DNA from: Cadophora sp. MPI-SDFR-AT-0126
Taxonomy: Eukaryota; Ascomycota; Leotiomycetes; Helotiales; Ploettnerulaceae
Assembly: GCA_020747065.1 (NCBI GenBank)
Contig: JAGMVK010000007.1
Coordinates: 1,488,001-1,552,000, forward strand
Reading direction: 5' to 3'
DNA: 64,000 nt
The position numbers were made by a program, and so were the translations under genes. The notes under the pieces are model-generated. The model was not told the DNA's origin. It searched no databases and saw only the letters and a list, made by a program, of their open reading frames with translations. Shown here in pieces: positions 48,103 through 59,140 of the stretch (positions are counted from its first letter, which is position 1; every line of letters begins with the position of its first letter).

Positions 48103-49052
48103 GCCTGGCGAACAAGCAGTCAACGAGATAATAACGGAGTAATGGCGGACGGCGGTCTTGGATTCAGATCAGGGGGAGGGGGGGAGAGGGGGGGTTGAAA
48201 AGGAAGGGAACGGGCTGCAATGGAGGGACTGTACTATCAACGGAGCAAGAAAGAAAGAGAGGCATCCGGAAAGATATCCCAGCAGGCGGTGGTAGCAGCT
48301 TGGAGCGATCCAGGTCGCTCTTGTCACATTTTCTGCCTTGCTCTTCATACTTGTATTGTATTTTTGTGATTTTATTTCTCTTGCCAGGGGAAGAGCGAAG
48401 AGGAGCAGTCTCGCGAGCTATAACGACGGAATGACTTGATGAAATGGATATTTGGGAGCAACATGCGTGCATGAGAATATTGTGACGGAGAGCGGGAGAG
48501 GTGTCGAGGTGAATAGTGTTGTTTTGACTGATATTTGTCGCATGAGCTGAGGGGGGCTTGTATGTGATTCAAAAGAATTTGGAGAGGTAGATCCTTGATG
48601 ATTGAATGATATGAATTTTTGAGCCTTTGAAATGAGATTCCATATGATTGTGTTTGTAGATATGAAAATGAAATTGGTACAGCAGAGGATGTAGCCAATT
48701 TGGGTAGTTGATAGATGGCTACTACTGGTAGTGAGATAAGCATAAGCAGACCTGCTGTAGAGTTTTCGTTTGCTCAAGATTTCAATGCAAGTTTCGCATC
48801 TTGTCCTTTGAAAAATTGAAAGTGGCCGAAGGTCGTTCGTCCTACAAGGAGTAAGAGTTTGGTGCTCTCGGCTTGAAGTAGCGTGGGCGTGGGGAGCGGC
48901 CGCGTGGGCTGGAAAATATTATCGAATTGATTCAATCTCTCCCACCGCCCAAAGCAAGCAACCAAGCAAGCACCCAAAGTACCATCCCAACACCAACAAA
49001 GCAAACGCAGCTCTCAAATCTCAGCAGCAAAAAGAATCGAGATCCATCAGCC
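48103..49052. other. Intergenic, with a G-rich stretch
   Basis: Between two plus-strand genes. A purine run with several G-tracts at 48171-48194 could form a four-stranded structure in the 3' UTR of the orphan gene. The last 100 bases have the CAACAA/CCAAGCAAGC character of a 5' leader. Confidence 0.4.
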
Positions 49053-49532
49053 ATGGCGCAAGGGACACTCAAATCCAAGAAGCTCACGACGGCCACTGCG
49101 AAATCCTCGACCAGACGGCCGGGCGTGTTGGGTCCTAAGAAGGGGTCGAGGACTATTGCGCCGAGAAATCAGGTTCTTGTTAGGAATGCGAAGATGACGA
49201 AGGTTCGCTCTATACTTTCCTTTTTGGGGGGGGGGGGGGGGGGGGGCGGTTGTGTTCGATTCCGTGCTGGTGTCGGCGGAGGATGGAAGCTGGGAGGTTT
49301 GGGTTTGGATATGAGACGAGATTGCGGAGGGTGAGAGAGACATTTGCTGACCGAAATTTTACAGAAACACTCTGCGGGCTTGACTGCCATGACAGAACGC
49401 ACGCTTGGTGCTAAGGCGGGGCATTTGGAGTTGTTGAAGGGGGGGAAGAAGAATAAGGATGCGAAGGATGGGAAGGATAAGAAGGGGAATGATGTTGAGG
49501 TTAGGAAGGGAGGGAGCAAGAAGTTTGGTTGA
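49053..49532 (+). CDS. UPF0390 / DUF2462 small basic protein
   Basis: Two exons, 49053-49202 and 49365-49532, encode 105 residues. The product is very basic: an N-terminal [10 protein letters not shown], then [13 protein letters not shown] in the middle and a Lys/Gly/Asp tail ending GGSKKFG. This matches the small eukaryotic UPF0390 family (Leydig cell tumour 10 kDa protein homolog). Such proteins are probably nucleolar; the function is unknown. The intron (162 nt) is long for this window and contains a pure run of 21 G. Confidence 0.85.
49226..49246 (+). repeat. Homopolymer of 21 G inside an intron
   Basis: An uninterrupted poly-G tract preceded by five T lies 23 bases after the donor of the UPF0390 intron. 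The stated length may be unreliable because such runs are hard to sequence. Confidence 0.85.
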
Positions 49533-50305
49533 AGTGGGGGATGTGATGTGAGGATTGAGGAACTTTGTGATCGAACTTTTGAGGTTTTGATGGGCTTGAG
49601 AAGCTTGGAGGGGAGTGGAGGAGAGCTGTGGTGTTGTTGGGGAGTGGGAATCTCGAGAGAAAGCCTGTGTGAGGAGGAGGGAAAAGCATGAATTGCTGTA
49701 GCAGCCGGTACAGATGACCTGTGAGTCGAGGCATAGGTGTTTCAGGGAATGTGCTTGCTGCATGTAGAGCTTTTGCAACTGGCTCTGGTGCAACTGCTCG
49801 ATGATCGAGAGGGCACATATCTGTCGGGATGCTGCATCTAAGAATCAGAATGAAAGAAAGCTTTCCCGATCAACATCTTCCTCATTCAACATCTCCCTCA
49901 TATTGAAATTCTGTCGACTATGCCCATGACTGCAAGAATGCTTGGTAAAGGAGACATGTATGTTACCTTGGTCCCGGCCTGCCTTTCTCTGAACTCCATC
50001 TCGCTAAGAAGATGTAGTCTAAACCTTGTGTATATATACTATGAACATTTGAAGGAAGTAGAAAGAGCCACAGGCAGTAAATATAGTATAGCAAGCGCTG
50101 GTGTCATGGTACTTTGATATTGGGGTAACGAAATAAGTCCGCGGACATATTTGTACATTGTGGCCCTTCTTACCCCACCAAGTCGTCCCTTGTGGCAAGT
50201 GAAGCTAGCCTGTGGCACAGCTTTTGACCCAAATGTTCAATATCCATGATGCAACTTTGACCTTTTTCAGTTTCCACTTCATATCATATACGTACGAATT
50301 CAGAA
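49533..50305. other. Intergenic, nothing recognised
   Basis: 773 bases between two plus-strand genes. A TATATATA-like stretch at about 50031-50039 is too far (about 270 bases) from the next ATG to be claimed as its TATA box with confidence. Open frames on the minus strand have no motif. Confidence 0.35.
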
Positions 50306-52935
50306 ATGGATACTGCAGCAAACAAATCCGCGGCGAAAAGACAACAACGGAAGGCAGAGAGGAAGACTCGTTCGACTCTGTCATGTGAAGCTTGTCGGAG
50401 CAGAAAGTGAGACTCCACTCATTCTAAGGTCCCTAAACCTTTTCAGAAGATCACTAAACGATTTCATAGGCTCAAATGCGATCGTGAGCATCCATGTCAG
50501 AATTGTACGCTGAGAGACAAAGCAGCGACATGCGTCTATCGAGGAGAGGCGGCTCCCCAGCATAGGAAGCGGCAGGGAAAGATCGGTCACGTAGAGGACA
50601 TGCAAGCTCGTATCAACCGCCTGGAAACATTAGTCACTACTCTAGTTGAGCAGAATCAGCAGCTAGGTGGCAATCCATCTTCCCAAGAACGTGGTTCTGG
50701 GAAGTTGCAGTCGGATCGTATCACGCCTAGCAGCTCAGATGCTTCCGATAATGACAATGACAATGCTACTAGGGAGATTCAACATGGTGTTGGAATCATG
50801 CAAGTGGATGAGAAGCAGTCCATATACAAGGGCTCTACACATTGGTATGATGTACTAGACGAGGTATGGCACTTTGCTGTCTTGAAGTCAGCGCGACACT
50901 GACAAAGCTAGTTAAACGAGCTGAAGAGCCTCTGGGGAGAGATGAAAGACACCCATGAGGTAGCAGCCCTGTACAACCCATCTATAGATACTCCCGACGC
51001 ACCAAGTTTGCTTTGTGGCATGGCTCGTCCGGTCAGCAGAGAGGAGCTGATCGCTACTATTCCGCCGAAGGCCGCATGTGACAAACTCGTGGCACGGTTC
51101 TTCGATGATGAAAGGTCGCCTGTACCAACATTCCGTATGTCTGCCAATGAGTTTCTCTCGGATGCTCTAACGCCATTCTAGATATACTACACAAGCCGTC
51201 CTTCATGAGGCAGTATGAGGAGCATTTTGCTGATCCGTCGAAGACTCCTGTCATGTGGATTGGCCTTCTCTTTTCGATACTGAGCCCAATCATGTTCTCG
51301 TACTATTGTAACAAAGATGAGCCTCCCGAGTACGAAGGTACTTCAAGGTCATTGTCTGAGCTTTACAGAGTCCGCACTGCGCAGGTAAGCAGATTTTCTT
51401 CCTTACGTGCCGAATTCTTGAGAACCGGATCCTCGCGCGATTTGGCTCAATATGAAAAGATCCCACTGTTCTCGAGAGACTACTGTCATATTAGGTTGAG
51501 CCAAGGCTAATCATTTCTATAGTGCTTGATGATGGGAGGTAAGTTTGACTGCGATGGATCTCCCATTTGCTAGGATGGGACCCTTACGGAGATGTTTCAA
51601 TCAACTAACGATGTTTGGCTAGATATAACCAAATGTGCTCCTTTTACCTTGGAAACATTGGTCTATAATACCATGGCCGAATGGGCTCGGAAAACTGTCA
51701 GCGAAACGAGAGTTTGGATGATGGTTGGATTAGTCGTGAGGGTTGCTTTGCAGATGGGATACCACAGGTCGGCTTCTTTGTCCCATTGTGAATGCGTGGC
51801 TAAAGACTTTGCAGAGACCCGTCTCAATTTCCTGACATCTCTGTCTTCCATGGAGAAATCAGACGTCGAGTATGGCAGTTTGTTCATCGAACGGACTCCT
51901 TGACCTCATTCCTTACCGGCCTGCCAGGGATGATTCGCAATTCCGACATCGATACAGCGGAGCCAATCAACATCTACGACTGGCAATTATCTGAAGACAT
52001 GACTGTACTTCCTCCACCACAACCAGAGACTGAGCCAACTCCTGTTTCATACTCTCTTGCAAAGGGCCGTATAGTCCGATGCCTAGGACTTATCGTGGAC
52101 TTCTTGAGTGCTTTGGGCCAATACCCTTACAGCGAAGTTCTGGCGTTAGATAAGGAAATGGTTAAAGCATTCGAAGCCACCCCGCCATACCTCAAAATGC
52201 GAGGCACAGAATCCTCTCTTAATTCTGACTCGGAGTCACTCGTCAACAGGCGAGTACAGCTAGTGTTCCTCCACCACCAGGGGATGTGTGTCCTCCACCG
52301 CAAATTTTTCATCCGCGGTAGAAGCGATCCCCGTTTTGCACCGTCTTACAACCGTTGCATAAGCTCTGCTGTGGCTTTGTTGGAGTTACAAGACTTCTTG
52401 TATACTTCTGCGAAGGCATCGTTCTTGATCGCAACCCACTGGTACCGGATCTCATACACCAGCCACGAGTTTATTCTTGCTGCTATGGTCATCGTTCTGG
52501 ATATCCGTCATCGAAAGATGGAAAGAAATGATGGTGTTGACGCGCAGGCAATTCTACAGCCTGAGTGCATGTCGGTACTTCCCAAATTATACAAAGCATA
52601 TCAGATATGGAAAGATGAAGCTACAAGGAAACGATCACCTGAAGCGAGTAAAGTCTCGCAGGTGCTGTCCAACCTTTTGTGTCCACTAGGCTTTTTCGAA
52701 TACATCAACTCGCAGCCCGAGCTTATTCCAGACGTTCCTGAAATGGACCCTCAGCTCATGCCTTTTATGCCGTTCGATGGGTATGGTGGTATGCCCGAAT
52801 CTGAAATGAATATTGACTGGGTAAATGAAACTGAAAAAGTCATATTGAAGTGTTGCTAACGGATGACAGGGTGTCTGGGACTCATTTGTAGAAGGCACAA
52901 GTTTCGAAAATGCATATGGCGAGATGACATTCTGA
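50306..52935 (+). CDS. Zn2Cys6 transcription factor with fungal-specific domain
   Basis: Eight exons: 50306-50406, 50470-50863, 50912-51134, 51182-51384, 51523-51538, 51623-51767, 51815-52820 and 52870-52935. They encode 717 residues. The DNA-binding cluster has Cys at 27, 30, 37, 43, 46 and 55, followed by a coiled-coil-like segment (INRLETLVTTLVEQNQQL). The regulatory domain holds TFHILHKPSF, the rebuilt QCLMMGDITKCAPFTLETL, and GYHRDPSQFPDISVFHGEIRRRVW. This order is typical of the PF04082-type fungal domain. Exon 5 is only 16 nt; skipping it breaks the frame. The C-terminus ends in DW-GVWDSFVEGTSF, common in this subgroup. It lies tail-to-tail with a short-chain dehydrogenase; regulation of that neighbour is only a guess. 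Confidence 0.9.
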
Positions 52936-52982
52936 GGACTCGGAGTCGCTCGAGCACCTCGTTCCTTTCTTTGGTTGGATTC

Positions 52983-53910
52983 TTAGGGTACAGTTGGTCC
53001 TAGCAACGCAAGTTCCAATAGTTTCGACTCTCTAATCTCTCCAGCACGCTCCTTCAACTCATCCACATCCCAGTTGGCCTAGACATATTTGCCTTTCAAG
53101 AAACTAGCTTCTGGACTCGAGAGCCAAACCAGTAAGCCAGCTACAAGCTCGGCTAGATATTGTCATCAAGATACCCCTCAAATCGGGAGACAGGGCCTTA
53201 CGATCGTCCTTGCCGGAAGCTCCAAATCTTTCAGTCATTGCAGACTCCGCAATTCCGGGATGCACAGACACAACGCGCAGCTCAGGATGCTCAACTTGTA
53301 GACACTCGTGGAGTCTCGCACTCGCTAGCTTTGAGGTGATGTAACTGGAAATACGTGGAAGAGCAGGCTGCGTGTGAGCCAATGCAGCATTGACGCTCAA
53401 TACCGCTGCATCTGGCTTTGCATGTGGAATGAAAGCTTGTACGGTATTGAAGCTTCCTTTAACGTCGACCTCGAACGATCTCCACCAGTCGTCGCCATCT
53501 GCAGAACTCAGATCTGCTTTCGAGAAGTATCCCGCGTTTGAGACCAAGACGTCAATACTGCCTAAGTTCTTGGCAAATTGGCTAAATGCTTTGTCTAAAG
53601 AGTCCTTGTCTGTCACATCCGCTGTGGCGTAATCGACTTTGGTTGTGTTGGATGCTGAGGAGATGGATTTTGAGCTAGACTTGAGCTGTTCCTCTCTTCG
53701 ACCGACGAGGCCGATACCCGCTGCCCCTGCTTCCGCAAAGCTTTTAGCAACAGCTGCTCCGATACCCGTCCCTCCTCCGGTCACGGCGATTACTTTTCCA
53801 CGAGCTGAGTTCTCGGGCCGTGTTGAAGAGATAGTGGAATAGGGCTTGTTGTGCCATCGCTTGGTGAAGACAGGATACCCAGCTGGGGTGGAGCCATTTG
53901 TGGAAGACAT
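52983..53910 (-). pseudogene. Short-chain dehydrogenase/reductase with premature stop
   Basis: Exons 53910-53202 and 53152 downward. TGGGTGIG (44-51) binds NAD(P), NAG is at 125-127, and Ser172 with Tyr190-x3-Lys194 forms the catalytic set, so the core is complete. After the intron the frame reads PELVAGLLVWLSSPEASFLKGKYV and then TAG at 53079-53081, giving 260 residues. Beyond it the same frame continues as ANWDVDELKERAGEI to a TAA at 52983-52985, clearly the old C-terminus (292 positions in all). Relatives have Trp (TGG) at the stop. The lost 30 residues often help dimerisation or cover the active site, so activity is doubtful. The frame is open upstream to 54063, but the family starts at 53910. 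Confidence 0.8.
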
Positions 53911-54275
53911 GTGGATATATGAGTTTTCTTCGACGATTCTTAGAGGGACGTATGCTGTTGTCTGTGGGTGTATCTGAGAGAATATATTCTTGATATGTAC
54001 GTAATATCTTACACCTACGTCATGGAAACTCACCTTAACGATCAGCTGCCGCTTGCACTCCATCTATGGGGTCGAAAAACGTAGCAAAGTTAAGAATCTT
54101 ACTTCCAAAGACTGGACACGTAATCACTTCATGATGGCGAGCTCGAAGACAAGCACAGATTATGATGTTGTCTGCCCTAAGCGAGCTAGCGCCATCAATA
54201 TGCAATCATCATTTGTTTACTTTCCACCTCTAGTTTCTCTTGTCTCGATTATTGGAATTTTTATGATCTAGATAG
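53911..54275. other. Divergent region before the doubtful Cys-rich gene
   Basis: About 365 bases holding the dehydrogenase promoter. A plus-strand open frame at 54131-54271 (MMASSKTSTDYDVV...) might be a first exon of the doubtful gene that follows, but I see no clean donor. Confidence 0.3.
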
Positions 54276-54668
54276 GTTCGGAGCAGGATTTCAGATGTTG
54301 GTGGATATGTCCCTCATGTCGCGAACGCTTCCTGCGACCTCTTGCCATGCTCCCATAGCGAAGCATGTGGAAGCTGTCAACAATTCCATGTTTGGCACTG
54401 TGGAGTAGAACAATCTAGCATCATTCTTTGTAAGTCCATGCAATAAAACTAACATTAAGCTATCGAAGATCTGGAGTTGCGCCTCGTGAAGACGAACTGT
54501 TCATGCAGTGAGAAGTCAAAGGTGAGAAGCAAACAAGACCTGGCACTGATCGCTTCATTGTCACCTCCTCGCCGTCACGCCGACCTAGCTTTAGCGGCAA
54601 CGACTGAAAAAAGCCATGACATGTGCTCTCGTCACGAAGCAAGATCATCAACCATCATCGAAATATAG
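54276..54668 (+). CDS. Doubtful small Cys-rich gene or gene remnant
   Basis: An open stretch after a possible acceptor (TAG at 54273-54275) runs to 54429. It joins in phase, through a 39-nt intron with donor GTAAGT and branch CTAAC, to 54469-54668. The result has Cys-rich spacing: SCDLLPCSHSEACGSCQQFHVWHC, here cited only as the pattern C-x5-C-x5-C-x2-C-x7-C, and later NCSCSE and DMCSRH. That could be a small zinc-binding protein. The first exon is not found and the intron is unusually short, so this may be chance or decay. No function is proposed. Confidence 0.25.
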
Positions 54669-54774
54669 CGCTCGAGCGGCCGCGCGCGTCCTCAATCGCC
54701 TCAACCGCATTTGAGGAGTGTTCTGTTCGACCTTCGCTAGGGCATAGATCTCGATCTCCCCTCGAGTAGCAAAA

Positions 54775-56282
54775 ATGTCCCTGTCACGATTCACGTCCTC
54801 GGTCAACGGCATTCCAGCTCAGAATAAGCCCGAGTCCTTCCATCACTTCGTGTATGATTTCCCCGGCGTGTTTGGAAGACAATTTCCCAGCGCGGTGCCA
54901 AAGAGCATAGGTATCATCCTTGAGTGGGAATTTCACTTCAACCAGAAGAGTAGGTACCCTCTACATTGTCAAAGAAGCATGCTAATAGAGCAAAAGATAG
55001 AGCGAATATCCGACCGCGGTTTGGTACCAGGCTTGCTGGATTTGAGCCTGTTGGGAACGAATACCTGATGCCAGCTCCGGAAGTGAAGAAGCAGTTTTTC
55101 GACAGTAGACAGGGCTACCCCGCCTGTGGTGTCATCTTTGAGGTCAATAGCCATGACAATCAGGTCATCGAGCAGGCATTCGCAAAGCAGTACCGCCAAC
55201 GAGTATTGTGTAAGGCATTGGCAGCCCCTGCTCAAGGTCAAGCCATCGATCCCAAGTCTGTCCGCATCGTGAGCGCCTTTACAGATCTGCGTCATACTCG
55301 ACAGAGTAACAATCCTGGTGTTTTCATGTGCCCAGCGGAACGTCTGAGATGGATGGAGACGATTAGTGTATACAGTCGACACGGTATGCCCAAAGTTCTC
55401 GTGGACTTTGTACTTAACGTGGTTAAAGGACGAACCACAAACATGTTTTGTCCGATTTACGTCGATCCTGAAGCCTACCCTCTCGAAGCAACCCGAGTGA
55501 TTCGAAAACTGGAGGATAAGCGCGAACGCGAAAAAGCCTACAGGGCTCAAATTTCTTTCACATCTGCCAACCTCCAAAAGAAAGCCTCCGCGAATAACGG
55601 CACAACCGCGCCTCCTGTCCAAGTCAACGACTACCGAACCAGAGTCATCGATAATGATGATCACGGGAATGCGCAAGTTCAGATCGACAATAACTACGAA
55701 CGCTCTCTCCCTCCGAAGGCCGTTAATCTCCAGGAACAATACTACAGAAAGTACGGCATTTTCGCACCTGTCTGCCCAGTCAACGATAAGCAAGCCAAGG
55801 TCTACGAGGATTACCACAACGAGGTTTTGCGGAGTCAAGTCGATGTTGATAATCATAACGCCAAGTATCTCACCGCGACGGCGACATATTTGAATCGAAT
55901 GTCTGAGCGATGCGATGACGGACTCGACGTTCTCGACGCAATTAAGGAAAGACGTGGTCAATGCCGATGGATCCATCCAAACAATGCCGAGAGCCTTGGC
56001 GAGAGCGGGGATGAGGAGGGAGCTGGGCTTCCACAGCCAGAATCTGCTTCCAATGTGGTCACAAAGAATGTTTCCAACGCAGTCAACAACAGGGCTACGA
56101 ATGTGTTGATGCAGAAGCCCTCAGCTATGATGGATAATAAGAGGCAACGCCCGCAAAATATACAGGGTTCCCACCTCGCTAGACAGCCTCCGGCCAAGAA
56201 GCAAAAGGTCCAACAAAGTTATCCACCGGCACACTTTACAAGTACGCTTGTTCCAACCCAACAACAACGTCCTGCGAAGTAG
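54775..56282 (+). CDS. Orphan 486-residue protein, unknown function
   Basis: Two exons, 54775-54949 and 54997-56282. The 47-nt intron has a GTAGGT donor and a GCTAAT branch site ten bases before the acceptor; other acceptors in the area break phase or make introns under 42 nt. Residues 1-60 include FHHFVYDFPGVFGRQFPSAVPK. A compact, folded-looking region spans about 60-230 (VRIVSAFTDLRHTRQS, GVFMCPAERLRWMETI, VLVDFVLNVVKGRTTNMFCPIYVDPEAYP). The last 150 residues are polar with a basic, nuclear-signal-like segment (PPAKKQKVQQ). I do not recognise the family. The basic tail suggests the nucleus. Confidence 0.75.
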
Positions 56283-56738
56283 ATGGGTTCTTGTAGCCTG
56301 GACTTGCAGAGCATGGTGGCAGGTATTCGAGAGTGGCACTTATATCCCATATCAATGAGATCATAGCCCATGATTCCTTTTTCCCTGCTACGACCCGCAC
56401 TCAATGTTTTGAGTCGTTTCTCAAAATCCAGCTAAGTATCAGTGTGTTCTTTGCAAGTCATTACACGATCACGTGGGCATGCTTTCAAATCCAGAAACGG
56501 AAGCGGACAACCCGTTCATGAAACTCTCCATAAAACTCTCCACAAGCACAAAATCGGCTAGTCAGACATGCAAAGTGATCTTTGATGAAGGTGGGTAAGG
56601 CAATAGGATATATTTTTTGGTGAACAATATGACTTTGGCTTAGAAATCAGTCGCTCCAGAGTTGAGATCCTCTTAAGTATTTGAATTCCCTCGTCTCAAC
56701 AAAAAGAAACTTATGAGCACCATAGAAAATTGATAATT
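56283..56738. other. Intergenic region
   Basis: 456 bases between two plus-strand genes. The sequence becomes AT-rich toward the next ATG. Nothing else was recognised. Confidence 0.4.
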
Positions 56739-57905
56739 ATGCCTTCTAAACAGTCAACTAAGACTGTGTTGGTAACAGGAGCGAATGGTTACAGTGTGCC
56801 TTCTCCGTTCAGTTCTTTCTCCCCAGTCTCGCTTTTTTTGATCCAAGCCTTCGTTTGCCCTATCCCAAAACAAATATAATATTCTGCGAGAGTGATGCTA
56901 ATTTCCTCTTCTTTAGTCGGTCATGCTATTGCTCTCGCCTTCGTCCGAGCGGGATACAAAACTTATGGTCTTGTCCGCAAGGCATCATTCCTGCCCACCC
57001 TCGCGGCAGAAGAGATAATACCACTCCTCGGTTCACCGACATCTCCAGACTTCCTTACCTACCTCGAGAAGGAGGACATAGTCTTCGATGTCCTCGTCTC
57101 AACCACCGAACAAATCTTTGATTACTTCCCGCACTACAATGAAGTTGTTGCGCTGCTCCGCACTCTAGCCAAGACTTCGCTTGAGAAGAAAGGCAAAAAA
57201 CCTCTGTTGCTCTTTACGAGTGGCTGTAAGGACTACGGCATGTCACCATACCTGGCTTCTTCACCAGATCTGGCTCCACACACGGAAAAATCGCCTCTCA
57301 ACCCACCCCCTGTTGCCATCGATCGTGCGAACGGCACGAAGAAGATCTTTGAAAACGAAGATGTTTTCGACGTGGTTGTGTTGAGACCAACAAATGTGTA
57401 TGGTGGGAACTCGAGCTACTATGGTTTGTTCTTCATTGCGGCTGAGCAAGCGAGGGAGAAAGGTGTTCTGGAAATCGATGAGAATCCTGAGACAGTATTG
57501 CATGCGATGCATGTCGACGATTGTGCAGATGCGTATGTGGCTCTTGCGGAGCATGCTGATAGAAAGGCTATTAGTGGCCAGTGCTACAACATCTCTGCAG
57601 CAGAATATGAGACCCTGGATGATATTGCCGGGGCGCTGGTCAAAGAATACAAAATTGAGGGTGGAGTGGAATATGTGAAGGGTGAGGAGGGCAGAAAAGC
57701 TCCGGACGTGAATGTTGATCGGATGTTGATGGGTTTTAGCCAGTGGGTTGGAAGCGAGAAATTGAGAAAGCAGACGGGATGGACTGATAGGAGGCTGTTG
57801 TTCACTGCGGGGATTCATCAGTATAGAATTGCTTTCGAGGAGGCGAGAAAGAAGGGGTTGGGCCTTTTGCAGGCTTTTGTCAAGAAACCAGAAGTTGGAT
57901 CCTGA
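56739..57905 (+). CDS. NAD(P)-binding epimerase/dehydratase-like protein
   Basis: Two exons, 56739-56793 and 56917-57905, give 347 residues. The Rossmann motif TGANGYIGHA is rebuilt across the intron, with GYKTYGLVRK as the second strand. Later come LLFTSGCKDYG, where the extended-SDR Ser/Thr-Tyr region should be, and VVLRPTNVYGG, typical of NAD-dependent epimerase/dehydratase proteins. AMHVDDCADAYVALAEHA is the usual C-terminal HVxDxA block. The YxxxK catalytic pair is not in its classic form, so this may be an atypical extended SDR or an NmrA-like protein with a regulatory role. The substrate is unknown. Confidence 0.85.
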
Positions 57906-59140
57906 GCCGATGATGCGGATAGAATAAAATTTCACTGTATTCGTTCTACCTTGGGACTTCTAGACAAACGCCTGTGTTTTTCTCTCCTGTGACTTTGAAC
58001 ACAGGGCAACAACTTTGTTGTTGATGGTGGAAAGCTGAGAAGAGTCGCAAGAGAAGCGCGATTCTAATTCGCTGACTGGTGGATTTAATACTTCAGCAGT
58101 ATTCAAACCATCGATCCTCTCTACCGCATGGTGGTGAGAATTGCGAAGTAATGCTTACGAAACCAGCCATGAATTGGCGAAAGAAGAAATCGGGTAGTCC
58201 TCGACTGACCTTTCGACGCCTCCCTGTACCTTAAGACATCGCTGTGTATAGAGAAACTCCCAGAATCGTAAATCACCACAACATAAATCGAAAGAGGAAC
58301 AATCGCACAACGAGTAACGTTTCTGTGAAGTGATAGGAAGTGGAGATTTTCAAAGGTTGCAGCACTTGGATGTGTCCCTATTGATCACACGATGCGCCTT
58401 CACTGAGTGGTACCGGTCAAGAGCAAATGCCCCAGCATCCCGGTAGACTTCCCTGGGGTAGCTGCCTAGCAAAGCTTCTTTGCCCCAACTGTCTGGGAAA
58501 CTCAGGGAGAAAGCTTACAATTTCGCATGGATGTTCATCTGGGGAACTACCCGATTCGATGATTCTTCGTTCTTGAGGGCGGGATGTCGTTGCCATTCCT
58601 CCAGCAGCCCCCCAGGCCACGTCAGGCACACAAGCTTACAGTACCCTGCCCTCCCTTCCCATCGTCATCCTCTAGCATCCATTCATGCCTCACCACAAAC
58701 ATACCTCTCTTCCAAGACTCCTGGACGCGCAAGTCGAATAGGCAGCACTTCAATGTTTGTTTGCTTTTGGATAGCCAAGAGAGACACGGGATCCGCGGGT
58801 GGTGGTGGATAAACCTCGGCTCGGCTTTTGCCCGCGACATTCGTCGAATTGCTTCAACAACGTCCAAATAGACCAGGTATAACGAGGTTAGCAGAGCGAT
58901 TCCCTATTTCTTTACGGATGTATATTATCTTTCTCTCTTCGTATTCCATTTTATTTTTCTCGAATGTCCTATTTCAAGGCCGACCTGCTTTATTCAATCG
59001 AGAATTTATATTTGGGTTTGACGACCACCCACCCACTCTCGAGCGAGCGCGACAATTGGCAAGGTCTTGTCGATAAACCTATATCCTCAACAAAGATTCC
59101 CGCTTAATACATTGGGATATATGCAAGACGAATCCACGCA
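57906..59140. other. Intergenic, promoter of the MFS gene
   Basis: About 1.2 kb between two plus-strand genes. Open frames at 58480-58871 on both strands have no motif. The last 200 bases are leader-like. Confidence 0.4.

Noticed and set aside
50306..53910. Regulator plus dehydrogenase as a two-gene catabolic unit
   Set aside because: They are convergent rather than sharing a promoter, and the dehydrogenase is damaged, so the sequence gives no support for a working pair.
54969..55976. 335-codon minus-strand open frame opposite the 486-residue orphan
   Set aside because: It lies wholly antisense to a spliced plus-strand gene, has no motif, and its composition (many Val, Ile and Asp) mirrors the plus-strand codons. 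It is a shadow frame.
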